From Myxococcota bacterium (GTDB taxonomy: Bacteria > Myxococcota_A > Polyangia > HGW-17), in contig JAHITJ010000153.1 of NCBI GenBank assembly GCA_018817795.1, positions 1 through 38,541 on the forward strand: a DNA stretch of 38,541 bases, written 5' to 3'. The notes beneath the pieces were generated by a model. The model worked only from the letters and a program-made list of their open reading frames with translations, was not told the origin of the DNA and searched no databases. Shown in pieces: positions 24,385 to 32,356 of the stretch (position 1 is the stretch's first letter; every line of letters starts with the position of its first letter). Made by a program: the position numbers and the translations under genes.

Positions 24385-24876
24385 ATGAAACGCACGATGA
24401 TGATCCTGATCGCCCTCACCCTGCCCGCAGCCGCAGCCTCATGCCGGAACCAGGGTGCCACCGCACCGAGCTACACTCCGGTGCTCTCCCCTGCGGCCTC
24501 CTCGGTCGTCGTCCTCGAGCGGATGACCCCCGGTTGCACACCCCAGGGACAGATCATCGGCCGGGCCGCCGCCGCCGAATCCGGTGAAGTGGTCTGGCGT
24601 TACGCACTCAATGATCTTCGAAATCAGGCCCTGGCACGCCGTGTCACCACGGTTTTCATGGAGAAGTACGACCACAACACCGAGAAGGGCCTGCTGCACA
24701 TCCGGATCACTGGAACATTACTGCAGTGCGGCACGGCGGGCACCACAGATCCATCCCCGGGGAAAACGCCGGGTGAGGATCTGCAACCGACCCCGCCCCC
24801 GCCTGGAACGGATGAAATTGAGCCCCCGCCTGCCGGAGATGATCCGGAAGCGGTCACTCCGCCTCCCGTAGAGTAA
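24385..24876 (+). CDS. Small lipoprotein, DUF4156-like
   Basis: 163 aa from ATG 24385 (GAGG upstream; the frame opens at 24223). Signal peptide MKRTMMILIALTLPAAA with lipobox AASC (Cys20). The middle has GCTPQGQIIGRA, RYALNDLRNQALARRVTTVFM and a closing TGTLLQC: the order Cys-x-x-x-G...ALNDLRN-A...hydrophobic strand...Cys resembles DUF4156 outer-membrane lipoproteins, in which the two Cys could pair. The C-terminal 45 residues are a Pro-rich low-complexity tail. Function unknown. Confidence 0.65.
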   Translation: MKRTMMILIALTLPAAAASCRNQGATAPSYTPVLSPAASSVVVLERMTPGCTPQGQIIGRAAAAESGEVVWRYALNDLRNQALARRVTTVFMEKYDHNTEKGLLHIRITGTLLQCGTAGTTDPSPGKTPGEDLQPTPPPPGTDEIEPPPAGDDPEAVTPPPVE

Positions 24877-24945
24877 GGGCATTTTCCCACCAAACCCTTT
24901 GATATTTTTGCCTATTTTTCACCAAAAAAAAATCTTACATCTTTC

Positions 24946-24973
24946 TTGACAGAACTCGAAATATCGGTAAAGT
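24946..24973 (+). promoter_or_regulatory. Sigma70-like promoter of the repeat lipoprotein gene
   Basis: Perfect TTGACA (24946-24951), 16-bp spacer, TAAAGT (24968-24973), preceded by an A/T-rich stretch (24901-24945) that could act as an UP element. Leader about 92 nt. Confidence 0.6.
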
Positions 24974-24998
24974 GCGTTCTCGTGATGATGAAGATAAC

Positions 24999-25022
24999 CT
25001 AAAAACCATTGTGGTTTTTTAG
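24999..25022 (+). promoter_or_regulatory. A/T-rich hairpin in the 5' leader of the repeat lipoprotein gene
   Basis: CTAAAAACCA (24999-25008), 3-nt loop, TGGTTTTTTAG (25012-25022) with one extra T. It lies in the leader about 50 bases before the ATG. Possible attenuator or mRNA stabiliser. Confidence 0.45.
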
Positions 25023-25071
25023 TGTAACTTCAAAATTTACCAGGTTTTGTATTGAAAGGAGCTCTAACACA

Positions 25072-25545
25072 ATGAAAAAGATGATCGTTCTCGTGTCCAT
25101 GATGGTGGTTTCCCTGTCCTTCTTCGCCGGTTGCGATTCCAAAGGTAAAAAATGCGGCAAACTGTATGACAAGTTTGTGACCTGCACCAAGGAACTCGGC
25201 GACGACGACAAAATGATGAAGGACCTTCTGGGCGAAGGCAAAGACAAGTTCGTTTCCGAATGCAAAAAGGAATTCGACAAGGCCAAGAAGATGGTTGAAT
25301 GCGCTGACAAGGCCACCTGCGGTGAGTTCTTCAAGTGCGCCCTGGGCATCGACCCCATCGAAATGAAGAAGCAGGCCGACGAAGCGAAGAAAGCCCTCGA
25401 GATGGGCGCTGACATGCCTGCCGATATGCCCGCCGAGCCCGCCGCTGACATGCCGGCCGAGCCCGCTGCTGACATGCCCGCCGAGCCCGCCGCTGACATG
25501 CCGGCTGAGCCCGCCGCTGACATGCCCGCCGAAGAGATGAAGTAA
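25072..25545 (+). CDS. Small Lys-rich lipoprotein with tandem AADMPAEP repeats
   Basis: 157 aa from ATG 25072 (AAGGAG upstream). Signal peptide MKKMIVLVSMMVVSLS with lipobox FAGC (Cys21). The mature domain (about 22-115) is helical and charged with six Cys: KKCGKLYDKFVTCTKEL, FVSECKKEFDKAKKM, ECADKATCGEFFKCALG. The arrangement CxxxYxxFxxC...C...C...C...CxxxFxxC suggests a small disulfide-linked helical bundle. The C-terminus is 4-5 copies of the 8-residue unit AADMPAEP ending in EEMK. No family recognised. The strong promoter and long leader suggest high expression. Confidence 0.8.
   Translation: MKKMIVLVSMMVVSLSFFAGCDSKGKKCGKLYDKFVTCTKELGDDDKMMKDLLGEGKDKFVSECKKEFDKAKKMVECADKATCGEFFKCALGIDPIEMKKQADEAKKALEMGADMPADMPAEPAADMPAEPAADMPAEPAADMPAEPAADMPAEEMK
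25423..25536 (+). repeat. 24-bp in-frame tandem repeat (AADMPAEP coding)
   Basis: Near-identical 24-bp units at 25441-25464, 25465-25488 and 25489-25512, with partial copies before (25423-25440) and after (25513-25536). Only synonymous third-position changes separate the full copies, so copy number may vary between strains. Confidence 0.85.
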
Positions 25546-25665
25546 TTTCATACCCTTCGTCCTTCCTTGATTCTTCAGATTTTCCCTTTTCTCCAAAAAA
25601 CAAAATAAAATAGCCTCCCAAAGGGCGACTGTTTCGTCTCTTTTCGGCGGCAAACTCCCAGATTT

Positions 25666-25692
25666 CAGGTGGACCACCTGCCTTTCTATGAT
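25666..25692 (+). promoter_or_regulatory. Palindromic operator and -10 box of the Ser/Thr kinase gene
   Basis: Perfect 15-bp palindrome CAGGTGG-A-CCACCTG (25666-25680) followed by TATGAT (25687-25692). The palindrome occupies the position of the -35 box, for which no good consensus exists, so an activator-dependent or repressed promoter is suggested. Confidence 0.5.
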
Positions 25693-25721
25693 ACGCTCGT
25701 ACCGTTTTCCGGAGATTGTCT

Positions 25722-27035
25722 ATGCCTGTCTGCCATCATCCCAACGAAACCGCCTTTGATGCCACCCTGGCCGCCCAGTTGCCGGCCTCCATGCAGAACA
25801 CGCTGGACGTCGAGCCCGTCTCCACACAGAAGACCCTGCCCCTCTCGGAGACCCTGGGCACGACGGTTGCTGCGACCACCCCCTCCGAGACGATGACCCG
25901 GGATGCCGCCCGCATGACGATCCTCCCGGAGGTCGCCACCGATGATGGTGAATTGCGGTGGGTGACCACCTCCCGTACCCGCTTCCAGGTGGACCGTCAA
26001 CTCGGCGAAGGTGGCGCCGGCGAGGTGTTGCTCGCCATGGACCACGACATCGGTCGGCAGGTGGCCCTGAAGAAGATCCGCACCGAGATGCAATCCCCGG
26101 AGGCGCTGGTTCGTTTTATCCAGGAAATCCGGACCGTGGGCCGGCTCGAGCATCCGAACATCGTGCCGATCCATGACGTCGGCCGCGACGAGCAGGGCCA
26201 ATACTATTTCGTCATGAAGTACGTTCGTGGCGAGACCCTCGAAGACATCATCGCCCGTCTCCGCGACGGTGACACGGCAACCCATGGTCTTTGGCCCTTC
26301 GAGCGTCGCGTCCAGGTCTTCCGCGGACTGTGCGAGGCCGTGGCCTTCGCGCACGAATGCGGGATCGTCCATCGCGACATCAAGCCAGCCAACGTCATGG
26401 TGGGACCGCACGGAGAGGTGCTCCTGATGGACTGGGGCATCGCCCGGCAGACCCAGCCCGACCTGACCTGCCCTGACGAGCGAATCGTCGGCGAAGACCG
26501 GGACGAGATCGCCGGGGACGCGCGGGCCTCCTGGTTCCGCACGCGCATCGGCGCCCTGATCGGCACGCCTGCGTACATGGCTCCCGAGCAGGCACAAGGC
26601 AAACCTGCCGAGTTCCGCTCGGACGTCTATTCCCTGAGCGTGCTGTTCTACGAATGGCTTGCGCTGAAGCACTACCTCGAGGACAAATCCACCCTCTCCG
26701 AGGTCCTCGAGGGTGTCATCCGCGACGACGCCCCCCTGGCCTCCTTTGTCGCCCAGAAGCACCAGTCGCCCGTGCCTCCCGAGTTGGGATGGTTTCTGAA
26801 AAAGGGCATGCAGAAGGATCCCGGGGATCGATACCAGTCCGTGCAGCAGATGCTGGACCGCCTTGAGCTGCGATCCCAGGGAATCTTTCCAATCCAGTGT
26901 CACCTGACCTTCGTCAAGCGCCTGAACATGGCTTTCTCCCGCTTCTCCGATCGCCACCCGATGATCGTCACCGGGGCGATCTTTCTCGGCGTCCCCCTGG
27001 CCATCGGCGCCACGATCTGGTCCATCATCTCGTAG
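25722..27035 (+). CDS. Membrane-anchored bacterial Ser/Thr protein kinase (PknB/Hanks type)
   Basis: 437 aa from ATG 25722 (GGAG 7 bases upstream; an in-frame TTG lies at 25716). A Thr/Ser-rich 80-residue N-terminal stretch precedes the kinase domain: glycine loop LGEGGAGEVLLA (94-105), VALKK (Lys117), Glu135 in the C-helix, HRDIKPANVM (His217-Asp219), DWG (237-239) in place of DFG, and GTPAYMAPEQA. Trp in this motif is common in a bacterial subfamily and keeps the metal-binding Asp. An insert of about 25 residues lies between DWG and APE. One TM helix at the very C-terminus (MIVTGAIFLGVPLAIGATIW) puts the kinase in the cytoplasm, with almost nothing outside. Substrate unknown. Confidence 0.92.
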   Translation: MPVCHHPNETAFDATLAAQLPASMQNTLDVEPVSTQKTLPLSETLGTTVAATTPSETMTRDAARMTILPEVATDDGELRWVTTSRTRFQVDRQLGEGGAGEVLLAMDHDIGRQVALKKIRTEMQSPEALVRFIQEIRTVGRLEHPNIVPIHDVGRDEQGQYYFVMKYVRGETLEDIIARLRDGDTATHGLWPFERRVQVFRGLCEAVAFAHECGIVHRDIKPANVMVGPHGEVLLMDWGIARQTQPDLTCPDERIVGEDRDEIAGDARASWFRTRIGALIGTPAYMAPEQAQGKPAEFRSDVYSLSVLFYEWLALKHYLEDKSTLSEVLEGVIRDDAPLASFVAQKHQSPVPPELGWFLKKGMQKDPGDRYQSVQQMLDRLELRSQGIFPIQCHLTFVKRLNMAFSRFSDRHPMIVTGAIFLGVPLAIGATIWSIIS

Positions 27036-27103
27036 ATATCCCCGCAGAAGAAAGTGAATTCTACCGCTGAGCACGCGGTTGAAATTCTTGTGCAATCAGT
27101 TAA

Positions 27104-28045
27104 TTACAGAGGCAGCGGAACGCTTTTGAGGATTTCGTCAAGGATCTCCTGGGGATCCAGGGCCACGAGCCCGCGATGCTCTACATTGGGAAGAAGGCGA
27201 TGGGTCAGTGCCGACGGCGCGAGGTCGAGCAGGTCATCGGGCAGCACGAAGTCGCGGCCGCGCACGAAAGCGATGGCCTGCCCAAGCGATTTCCAGTTCA
27301 GCAGACCCCGGGGGGAGATGCCGATACGCAGAGACGTGTGCTGGCGGCTGGCAGCCCCCACCTCGAGCAGGTACTGCAGCAGGTTGTCCGAACAGGACAC
27401 CGAAGAGACGGCGGACCAGATCAGTTCGAGATCCTGGGGCCGCAGGACCGGACCCGTCTGCGGCCTCACGGAGCCCTGCAGAAGCAGGTTCATCTCGGCG
27501 GCGCGGGAGGGATACCCCATCTTCAGCCGCAGGTGGAAGCGGTCAAGTTGGCTCTCCGGCAGCGGATAGGTACCGGCGATCTCGATGGGATTCTGGGTCG
27601 CGATGACAAAGAACGGCCGGGGCAGCGGGCGGGTCTCGCCCTCCGCAGTCACCTGGTTCTCCTCCATGGCCTCGAGAAACGCGCTCTGCGTGCGCGGTGC
27701 GGCGCGGTTGATCTCGTCGACGAGCACCACGTTGGAGAAGATCGGCCCCGGACGGAAGGTGAAGTCGCCCGACAAAGGCAGGGAATAACCGATCACGTCC
27801 GAGGGAAGGAGATCCGGTGTGCACTGGATGCGTGCCACCTTCAGTCCCAGTGCGTTGGCCAGCGACCGTGCAAGGGTTGTCTTGCCCACACCGGGAACGT
27901 CCTCGAGCAGCAGGTGCCCCCGGGCGAACAGCGCCGCGACGGCGAATTCCACAACCGGACGCGGACCCAGGTAAACGGATGAAATGGCCTGGATCAGGCT
28001 CTCGCAATGACGACGGGCCAGTGTTGAGGGGGACTCGGCGCTCAA
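27104..28045 (-). CDS. MoxR-family AAA+ ATPase
   Basis: 313 aa. Walker A GVGKTT (52-57) in LLLEDVPGVGKTTLARSLA, Walker B VVLVDEINRA (Asp110/Glu111), sensor region IATQNPIEIAGTYPLPESQLDRF and the C-terminal ISPRG motif, all standard for MoxR chaperone-like ATPases that activate metal- or vWA-containing partners. The usual neighbouring DUF58 and vWA genes are not adjacent; the vWA lipoprotein at 1001-2344 is far away. The start is TTG at 28045, overlapping the glgC stop as TTGA, with AAAGGA 9 bases upstream. It is translationally coupled to glgC. Confidence 0.9.
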   Translation of the reverse strand: MSAESPSTLARRHCESLIQAISSVYLGPRPVVEFAVAALFARGHLLLEDVPGVGKTTLARSLANALGLKVARIQCTPDLLPSDVIGYSLPLSGDFTFRPGPIFSNVVLVDEINRAAPRTQSAFLEAMEENQVTAEGETRPLPRPFFVIATQNPIEIAGTYPLPESQLDRFHLRLKMGYPSRAAEMNLLLQGSVRPQTGPVLRPQDLELIWSAVSSVSCSDNLLQYLLEVGAASRQHTSLRIGISPRGLLNWKSLGQAIAFVRGRDFVLPDDLLDLAPSALTHRLLPNVEHRGLVALDPQEILDEILKSVPLPL

Positions 28046-29298
28046 AACACGTATCCTTTGGGAATGACCACGATATCGTCGTCGGTCACGGTGAAGCGCT
28101 GCCGGTCCTTCATGACGTCGTATCCAATTTCTTCGCCGGCCGGGATACGGATGTTCTTGTCCACGATGCAGCGGCGAAGCCGGACGTTACGGCCGACCTC
28201 CACGCCCTCGAAGACGATGCAGTCCTCGATCTGGGAGTACGAGTTGATGCGCACCAGCGGGCTGAGTACGCACCGGTCGATGCGGCCGCCGGAGATGATG
28301 CAGCCCTCCGAGACCAGGCTGTTGGTGGCCAGTCCCATGCGGGGTCCGTCGGAGAAGACGAACTTCGCCGGCGGCAGCGGCAGGTTGTACGTATGGATCG
28401 GCCAGCGCGGGTTGTACAGGTTGAAGATCGGGCTGATACCCACGAGATCCATGTTGGCCTCGAAGTACGAGCTCACCGAACCGACGTCCCGCCAGTATCC
28501 CTTCTCGCGCTCGGCCTGGTCGGGAACCGTGTTCATCGAGAAATCGTAGACGAACACGCGGTATCCCTCCTCCACCATGCGTGGGATGACGTTCTTGCCG
28601 AAATCATGGGCGGAGTCCGGCTTCTCGGCGTCGCGGGTGAGCTGGGAAATCAGCGGAATGGGATCGAACACATAGTTGCCCATGGAGACGAGCGAGTAGC
28701 CCGGCCGCGAGGGCATCTGCTTGGGGTTCTTCGGTTTCTCTTCGAAGCCGATCACGCGCCAGTTGGCGTCGACCTCGATGACACCGAAATCGGTGGCCTC
28801 GTGGCTGGGCATGGGGATCGCGGCGATGGACAGATCGGCGCCCACGAGCAGGTGGAAGTCGATCATCTGCCGCACGTCCATCGTGTAGATGTGGTCGCCG
28901 CCGAAGATCACCAGCAGATCCGGATTCTCGTCGGCGAACACGTTCAGGCTCTGGTAGATCGCATCGGCCGAACCCTTGAACCAGCTCTTGTCCACGCGCT
29001 GCTGTGCAGGCACGGCTTCGACATACTGCCCGATGATGTAGGGGAAGTGCCAGCCGCGGGAGATGTGCTTGTTGAGGCTGTCGCTCTTGTACTGCGTGAT
29101 GACCTTGATCTTGTAGAGACCGGAGTTGACGAAGTTGGACAGCACGATGTCGATCAGGCGATAGCGGCCGCCGATGGGCACCGCGGGCTTGGCACGGTCC
29201 GCGGTCAGCGGAAACAGCCGGCTGCCCACGCCGCCGGCGAGCACGATCGACAGGATGTTGCAATTATACGAAGTGCGACGTTTCAGAATGGTCTGCAT
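28042..29298 (-). CDS. glgC: Glucose-1-phosphate adenylyltransferase (ADP-glucose pyrophosphorylase)
   Basis: 418 aa. Makes ADP-glucose for glycogen synthesis. The nucleotidyltransferase domain shows AGGVGSRLFPLT (21-32), AKPAVPIGGRYRLID, GTADAIYQ-type KGSADAIYQSL, FGGDHIYTMD, VIGFEEKP and YWRDVGSVSSYFEAN. The C-terminal left-handed beta-helix carries VSEGCIISGGRIDRCVLSPLVRI. GAGGAAAC precedes ATG 29298. No other glycogen gene is in the window; the only partner in its transcription unit is the moxR gene. Confidence 0.95.
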   Translation of the reverse strand: MQTILKRRTSYNCNILSIVLAGGVGSRLFPLTADRAKPAVPIGGRYRLIDIVLSNFVNSGLYKIKVITQYKSDSLNKHISRGWHFPYIIGQYVEAVPAQQRVDKSWFKGSADAIYQSLNVFADENPDLLVIFGGDHIYTMDVRQMIDFHLLVGADLSIAAIPMPSHEATDFGVIEVDANWRVIGFEEKPKNPKQMPSRPGYSLVSMGNYVFDPIPLISQLTRDAEKPDSAHDFGKNVIPRMVEEGYRVFVYDFSMNTVPDQAEREKGYWRDVGSVSSYFEANMDLVGISPIFNLYNPRWPIHTYNLPLPPAKFVFSDGPRMGLATNSLVSEGCIISGGRIDRCVLSPLVRINSYSQIEDCIVFEGVEVGRNVRLRRCIVDKNIRIPAGEEIGYDVMKDRQRFTVTDDDIVVIPKGYVF

Positions 29299-29331
29299 GG
29301 AAGTTTCCTCCCCGACGTGGGAACCCCCAGA

Positions 29332-29360
29332 AAAATAGCGTTATCCGAGGGAATTTGCAA
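29332..29360 (-). promoter_or_regulatory. Sigma70-like promoter for glgC-moxR
   Basis: Minus strand TTGCAA (29360-29355), 17-bp spacer, TATTTT (29337-29332), giving a leader of about 28 nt. Confidence 0.55.
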
Positions 29361-29418
29361 CAACTGCAATGGATTTCAGGACAGGTTGCGACGACGCCTA
29401 AGTCCCGGGGCGGGCCGG

Positions 29419-30090
29419 CTACGGGAGTTCACAGGAAAGATCGGCCAGATCACCTGCAAAGGCAAGGGTTCCCGTTCGGGAAGAAAACACGGGGCATTCG
29501 TCGAACGACACCACGTCATTGTTGACGTTCCGGACATGGAGCCGGAAAAACCGGCCGGTCGGGACGTGCGGAATGGAAAAAGTACCTTGCAGGCCATCGA
29601 CAGGCACGACCTGCGCGACCGGGAAGCTCAGTTCCGTGGAGAGGTCCTCGAGCCACACCGAAATGGGTGCCCCGTCGAGAAAGCTCAGCGTTCCGTTGAG
29701 CGTGTACTCGGGCGCACGCTGGAGCACGGCCGTGATCGTCTGATCTCCGGGCACCAGATAGAAATCCGAACCGGAGAAGGTCCAGGTCTCGACGATCTCG
29801 CCGGTGTAGAAGAAGTAGGTGAGCGTCAGCCGGCGAGGCCCGCCTGATTGCGTGCTGAAGGTCAGATCCGCGTCGGTGCCCGCCAGTCCACGGACGGTGG
29901 CTTCCATGGAACGCTCCAGGTCCGCGCCCGAGAGCGTCGCCTGCAGGTACCAGGAGTTCGGGCTCTGTCGCGTGATCACGGGTGTCTGCGCGAAGGACAA
30001 CTCCAGGGTGAGGCGGGAGGTGTCGTCGGCGGGCGTCACCAGACAGCCGGAAAGCAGGATCAGCAACAGGAACCAGAGTGAGTGCTTCAT
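29419..30090 (-). CDS. Beta-rich lipoprotein, last gene of the seven-gene operon
   Basis: 223 aa from ATG 30090, which overlaps the upstream stop as ATGA; the frame opens at 30300 but that part lies inside the FecR-like gene. Signal peptide MKHSLWFLLLILL with lipobox LSGC (Cys16). The mature protein is almost all beta strands. The C-terminal half (about 145-205, LNGTLSFLDGAPISVWLEDL then GTFSIPHVPTGRFFRLHV) has the look of a carboxypeptidase-regulatory-like or other Ig-like domain. No catalytic residues seen. Confidence 0.75.
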   Translation of the reverse strand: MKHSLWFLLLILLSGCLVTPADDTSRLTLELSFAQTPVITRQSPNSWYLQATLSGADLERSMEATVRGLAGTDADLTFSTQSGGPRRLTLTYFFYTGEIVETWTFSGSDFYLVPGDQTITAVLQRAPEYTLNGTLSFLDGAPISVWLEDLSTELSFPVAQVVPVDGLQGTFSIPHVPTGRFFRLHVRNVNNDVVSFDECPVFSSRTGTLAFAGDLADLSCELP

Positions 30091-30722
30091 GGGGATACCT
30101 GACGGGGATACGGGACATGGATGTGAAGCTTTGCCGCCGGCGGCATCTGGGTGATGCCGGTCTGGTTGTTGCCCACGTCTCCGGCGGAACCACCGGAATC
30201 CAGGCACATCGAGCCGGACCCGGAGGTCTGCACCAGGGTCTCGTTGCTGTGGGTGAAGGTCTCCCTGAGCAGTTGATGGATTCGCGTCTGCAGTTGCCAC
30301 ACCGGCTGCACGGACAAAGCAGTGGTGACCCCGGGCTCGACCGGTCCGGGACCGTCGAAGGAGACACTTCCCTTAAGCCTGGTGACCGTCACCACTCCGC
30401 GGATGGTGCGGTTCCCTCCGTCCCAGCTCAACTCCACCGGGTGGTCCACGGGAGCAACAATCCTGATCGTTCCGGACACCAGGTGCATCCGGGGACAGGC
30501 AGAGCCGGTGCCGGACATGAAGATCACCGCCGTGTCGCCATCCAGGGAGATCACACACCGATCGGAGATGATCCACTTGATGAAACTGTCCGCAGCGGTG
30601 ACCAGCCGCCCGTCCTTCTGGACGGGAAGAGATCCGCGGGACAACACCACGCGCCATGAGGCTGGCCAGCCTGGCGCCGCTGGCATCGTAAGCAGGGAGA
30701 TGGCAAGAAACAGGGCGGTCAT
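30087..30722 (-). CDS. Exported FecR-like protein
   Basis: 211 aa from ATG 30722 (GGAAA upstream, 5 bases after the TPR gene stop; the frame opens at 30773). Short signal peptide ending about APG. The core is beta-rich with WRVVLSRGSLPVQKDGRLV, CVISLDGDTAVIFMSG and LVSGTIRIVAP, the order seen in FecR domains (a G-x-V opening, a gssa/l-like strand, then an L-x-G-x-I/V segment). The match is by pattern only. The C-terminal third (from about 150) is low-complexity with Ser/Gly/Thr. Stop overlaps the next start. Confidence 0.6.
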   Translation of the reverse strand: MTALFLAISLLTMPAAPGWPASWRVVLSRGSLPVQKDGRLVTAADSFIKWIISDRCVISLDGDTAVIFMSGTGSACPRMHLVSGTIRIVAPVDHPVELSWDGGNRTIRGVVTVTRLKGSVSFDGPGPVEPGVTTALSVQPVWQLQTRIHQLLRETFTHSNETLVQTSGSGSMCLDSGGSAGDVGNNQTGITQMPPAAKLHIHVPYPRQVSP

Positions 30723-30727
30723 GACTT

Positions 30728-32353
30728 CTATTTCCTCCGTATGTCCCCGGCGAGCTGGATCATGCAGACCCACCGTGAGAAGGAGAAATAATCAACATCG
30801 CTGTGAACCCACTGGTTGCGCAGGACAATCTCCCAGCGCCAGAACTTGTCCTTTCCCATCGGATGTGAAAGCACAAGACCCGCTGATCCCATCCAGTCGA
30901 TCCTGTCTTCATCCCCCTTCAGGTTCCAGGCGTTGCCCGAAGCCTTCATTTCACGGTTTGAATAGGGAAACCACCGACCTTCGAAGGACAGCGTCGCAGC
31001 CAGCTGGAAATGATCCGGCAGCCGGGTGGACAATCCGCTCCAGAACCCTGCGGCCAGCTGGCTCCAGGCGGCCCAGCGGGCATGTTGCCCAGAGAACCAG
31101 GACTGGACGAACCACTTGAGGGTGTCCTTCCGGAAAAACCAGCTGCCGCGTGAGAACCACATCAAGCCGGGGCCATCGCGATCCGAGTCACGGAAGGCGG
31201 CGTACCAGCCGGTAAGCCCGTACTCCAACTCCCGGCCGGGTCCGGGCTGCATCGACAGCAGGCCCGTTCCCGACAGGCGCTCGGTGAAAACGAAGGGGTC
31301 AAGCTCCGAGGGCATGCCCTCGCCACCCATCAAACCGAGAACCTGATAGGTCGCGGAGAGCTCAAGGTTGGCCGGATACTTCCAGGAGGGCAGGAAGATC
31401 TTCCCGGCAGCCGCCAAATCAGCCCCCAGGGAGGAGAAGGCGATGACGCGCTCGTGATGATCTCCATCCCAGGGCGCGACGAAATAGTGGTACTGGATGC
31501 CTCCCTGCACCTGGAGCGCCGGCGTGACGCCCCAGATCACCCGCAGCGGCTGCTCCAGCGTCAAGGCCAGCATCTTCGGCCGTGAAGTGCCAAGATCCTG
31601 CGCATAGGCCGGATTGGAGTCGATGCCAAGACCCCAGGAGACCTGCATGGAGAAGCCGGTCCTGAAGCCGCGCTCGGAGCGGGTCATCCGGGCCAGCAGA
31701 TCCCGGGCCTGCCTGGCGGGCTCCCCTTCGGTCACCCGGATCAGATGTCCACGGGCGATGGTGCGCTTGCCCCTTTCCAGCGCACAGGCTCCGGCGATGA
31801 GGTGGGCCTGCTGCCGAATCCCGGCATTCGCGTGGGAAAACAGCGGCTCCACCAATTCTTCGGCCCCCCCAAATTCTCGGTTCTCCATCCAGGCGACCGC
31901 GCACAGCAGCCGCAGGTGGGCGTCCTGCGGCGCCCGCTCCAGCGCGCGGTGCAGGTTGCGGGCCGCCCAGACCATGTTCTTCCTCTCGAACTGCCAGGCG
32001 CCCAACTGTCGTAAGACCTGCACGTCGACAGCGATCTCGACGGCCGACTCAAGGTCGGCGATGGCGTCGTCGTGCCGCTCCAGCGTCCACAGTGCCTGGG
32101 CGCGCCAGAGAAACGCCGGGCGCAACCCGGGGACCAGCGCCAGCGCCCGGGTGCATTCCGTCACCGCAGGGGCTGTCCGCTTCTCCTGCACCGCCAGTTG
32201 GCAGCGGGCCAGCGCCAGCTCGGCATCCACCCGGGAATCCATCGGCGGCGGCGTTTCGGCAGGCGGCGGCGTTTCGGCAGGCAGGGGAACGCCGGGCACC
32301 ACAGGCTGCGTCTGCACCCACAAACATGCGAATATCCAGAACAACTGACTCAT
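30728..32353 (-). CDS. TPR-repeat outer-membrane protein with predicted C-terminal beta-barrel
   Basis: 541 aa. Signal peptide at the start (MSQLFWIFACLWVQ), a Pro-rich linker with a duplicated PPPAET unit, then TPR-type helices (about 40-230: LALARCQLAVQEKRTAPAV, FLWRAQALWTLERHDDAIA, AARNLHRALERAPQDAHLR). From about 235 the sequence becomes alternating aromatic strands (SMQVSWGLGIDSN, QVQGGIQYHYFVAPW, LELSATYQVLGL, GLTGWYAAFRD, WFVQSWFSGQHARW) typical of an outer-membrane barrel. TPR plus barrel resembles Slam/PgaA-like surface export proteins. Whether it moves lipoproteins is inference. It starts 3 bases after the DsbA-like stop. Confidence 0.75.
   Translation of the reverse strand: MSQLFWIFACLWVQTQPVVPGVPLPAETPPPAETPPPMDSRVDAELALARCQLAVQEKRTAPAVTECTRALALVPGLRPAFLWRAQALWTLERHDDAIADLESAVEIAVDVQVLRQLGAWQFERKNMVWAARNLHRALERAPQDAHLRLLCAVAWMENREFGGAEELVEPLFSHANAGIRQQAHLIAGACALERGKRTIARGHLIRVTEGEPARQARDLLARMTRSERGFRTGFSMQVSWGLGIDSNPAYAQDLGTSRPKMLALTLEQPLRVIWGVTPALQVQGGIQYHYFVAPWDGDHHERVIAFSSLGADLAAAGKIFLPSWKYPANLELSATYQVLGLMGGEGMPSELDPFVFTERLSGTGLLSMQPGPGRELEYGLTGWYAAFRDSDRDGPGLMWFSRGSWFFRKDTLKWFVQSWFSGQHARWAAWSQLAAGFWSGLSTRLPDHFQLAATLSFEGRWFPYSNREMKASGNAWNLKGDEDRIDWMGSAGLVLSHPMGKDKFWRWEIVLRNQWVHSDVDYFSFSRWVCMIQLAGDIRRK
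32244..32279 (-). repeat. 18-bp tandem duplication in the TPR gene linker
   Basis: Two exact 18-bp copies (32244-32261 and 32262-32279) coding AETPPP-type residues in the Pro-rich linker. Confidence 0.8.
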
Positions 32354-32356
32354 GTC

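Noticed and set aside
25423-25536. CRISPR-like repeat
   Set aside because: Repeats are contiguous, in frame and differ by synonymous changes; they are coding tandem repeats without spacers.
27036-27103. Terminator between the kinase and moxR
   Set aside because: GAATT...AATTC with an inner ACCGC/GCGGT stem exists, but there is a large internal loop and no T-run on either strand.
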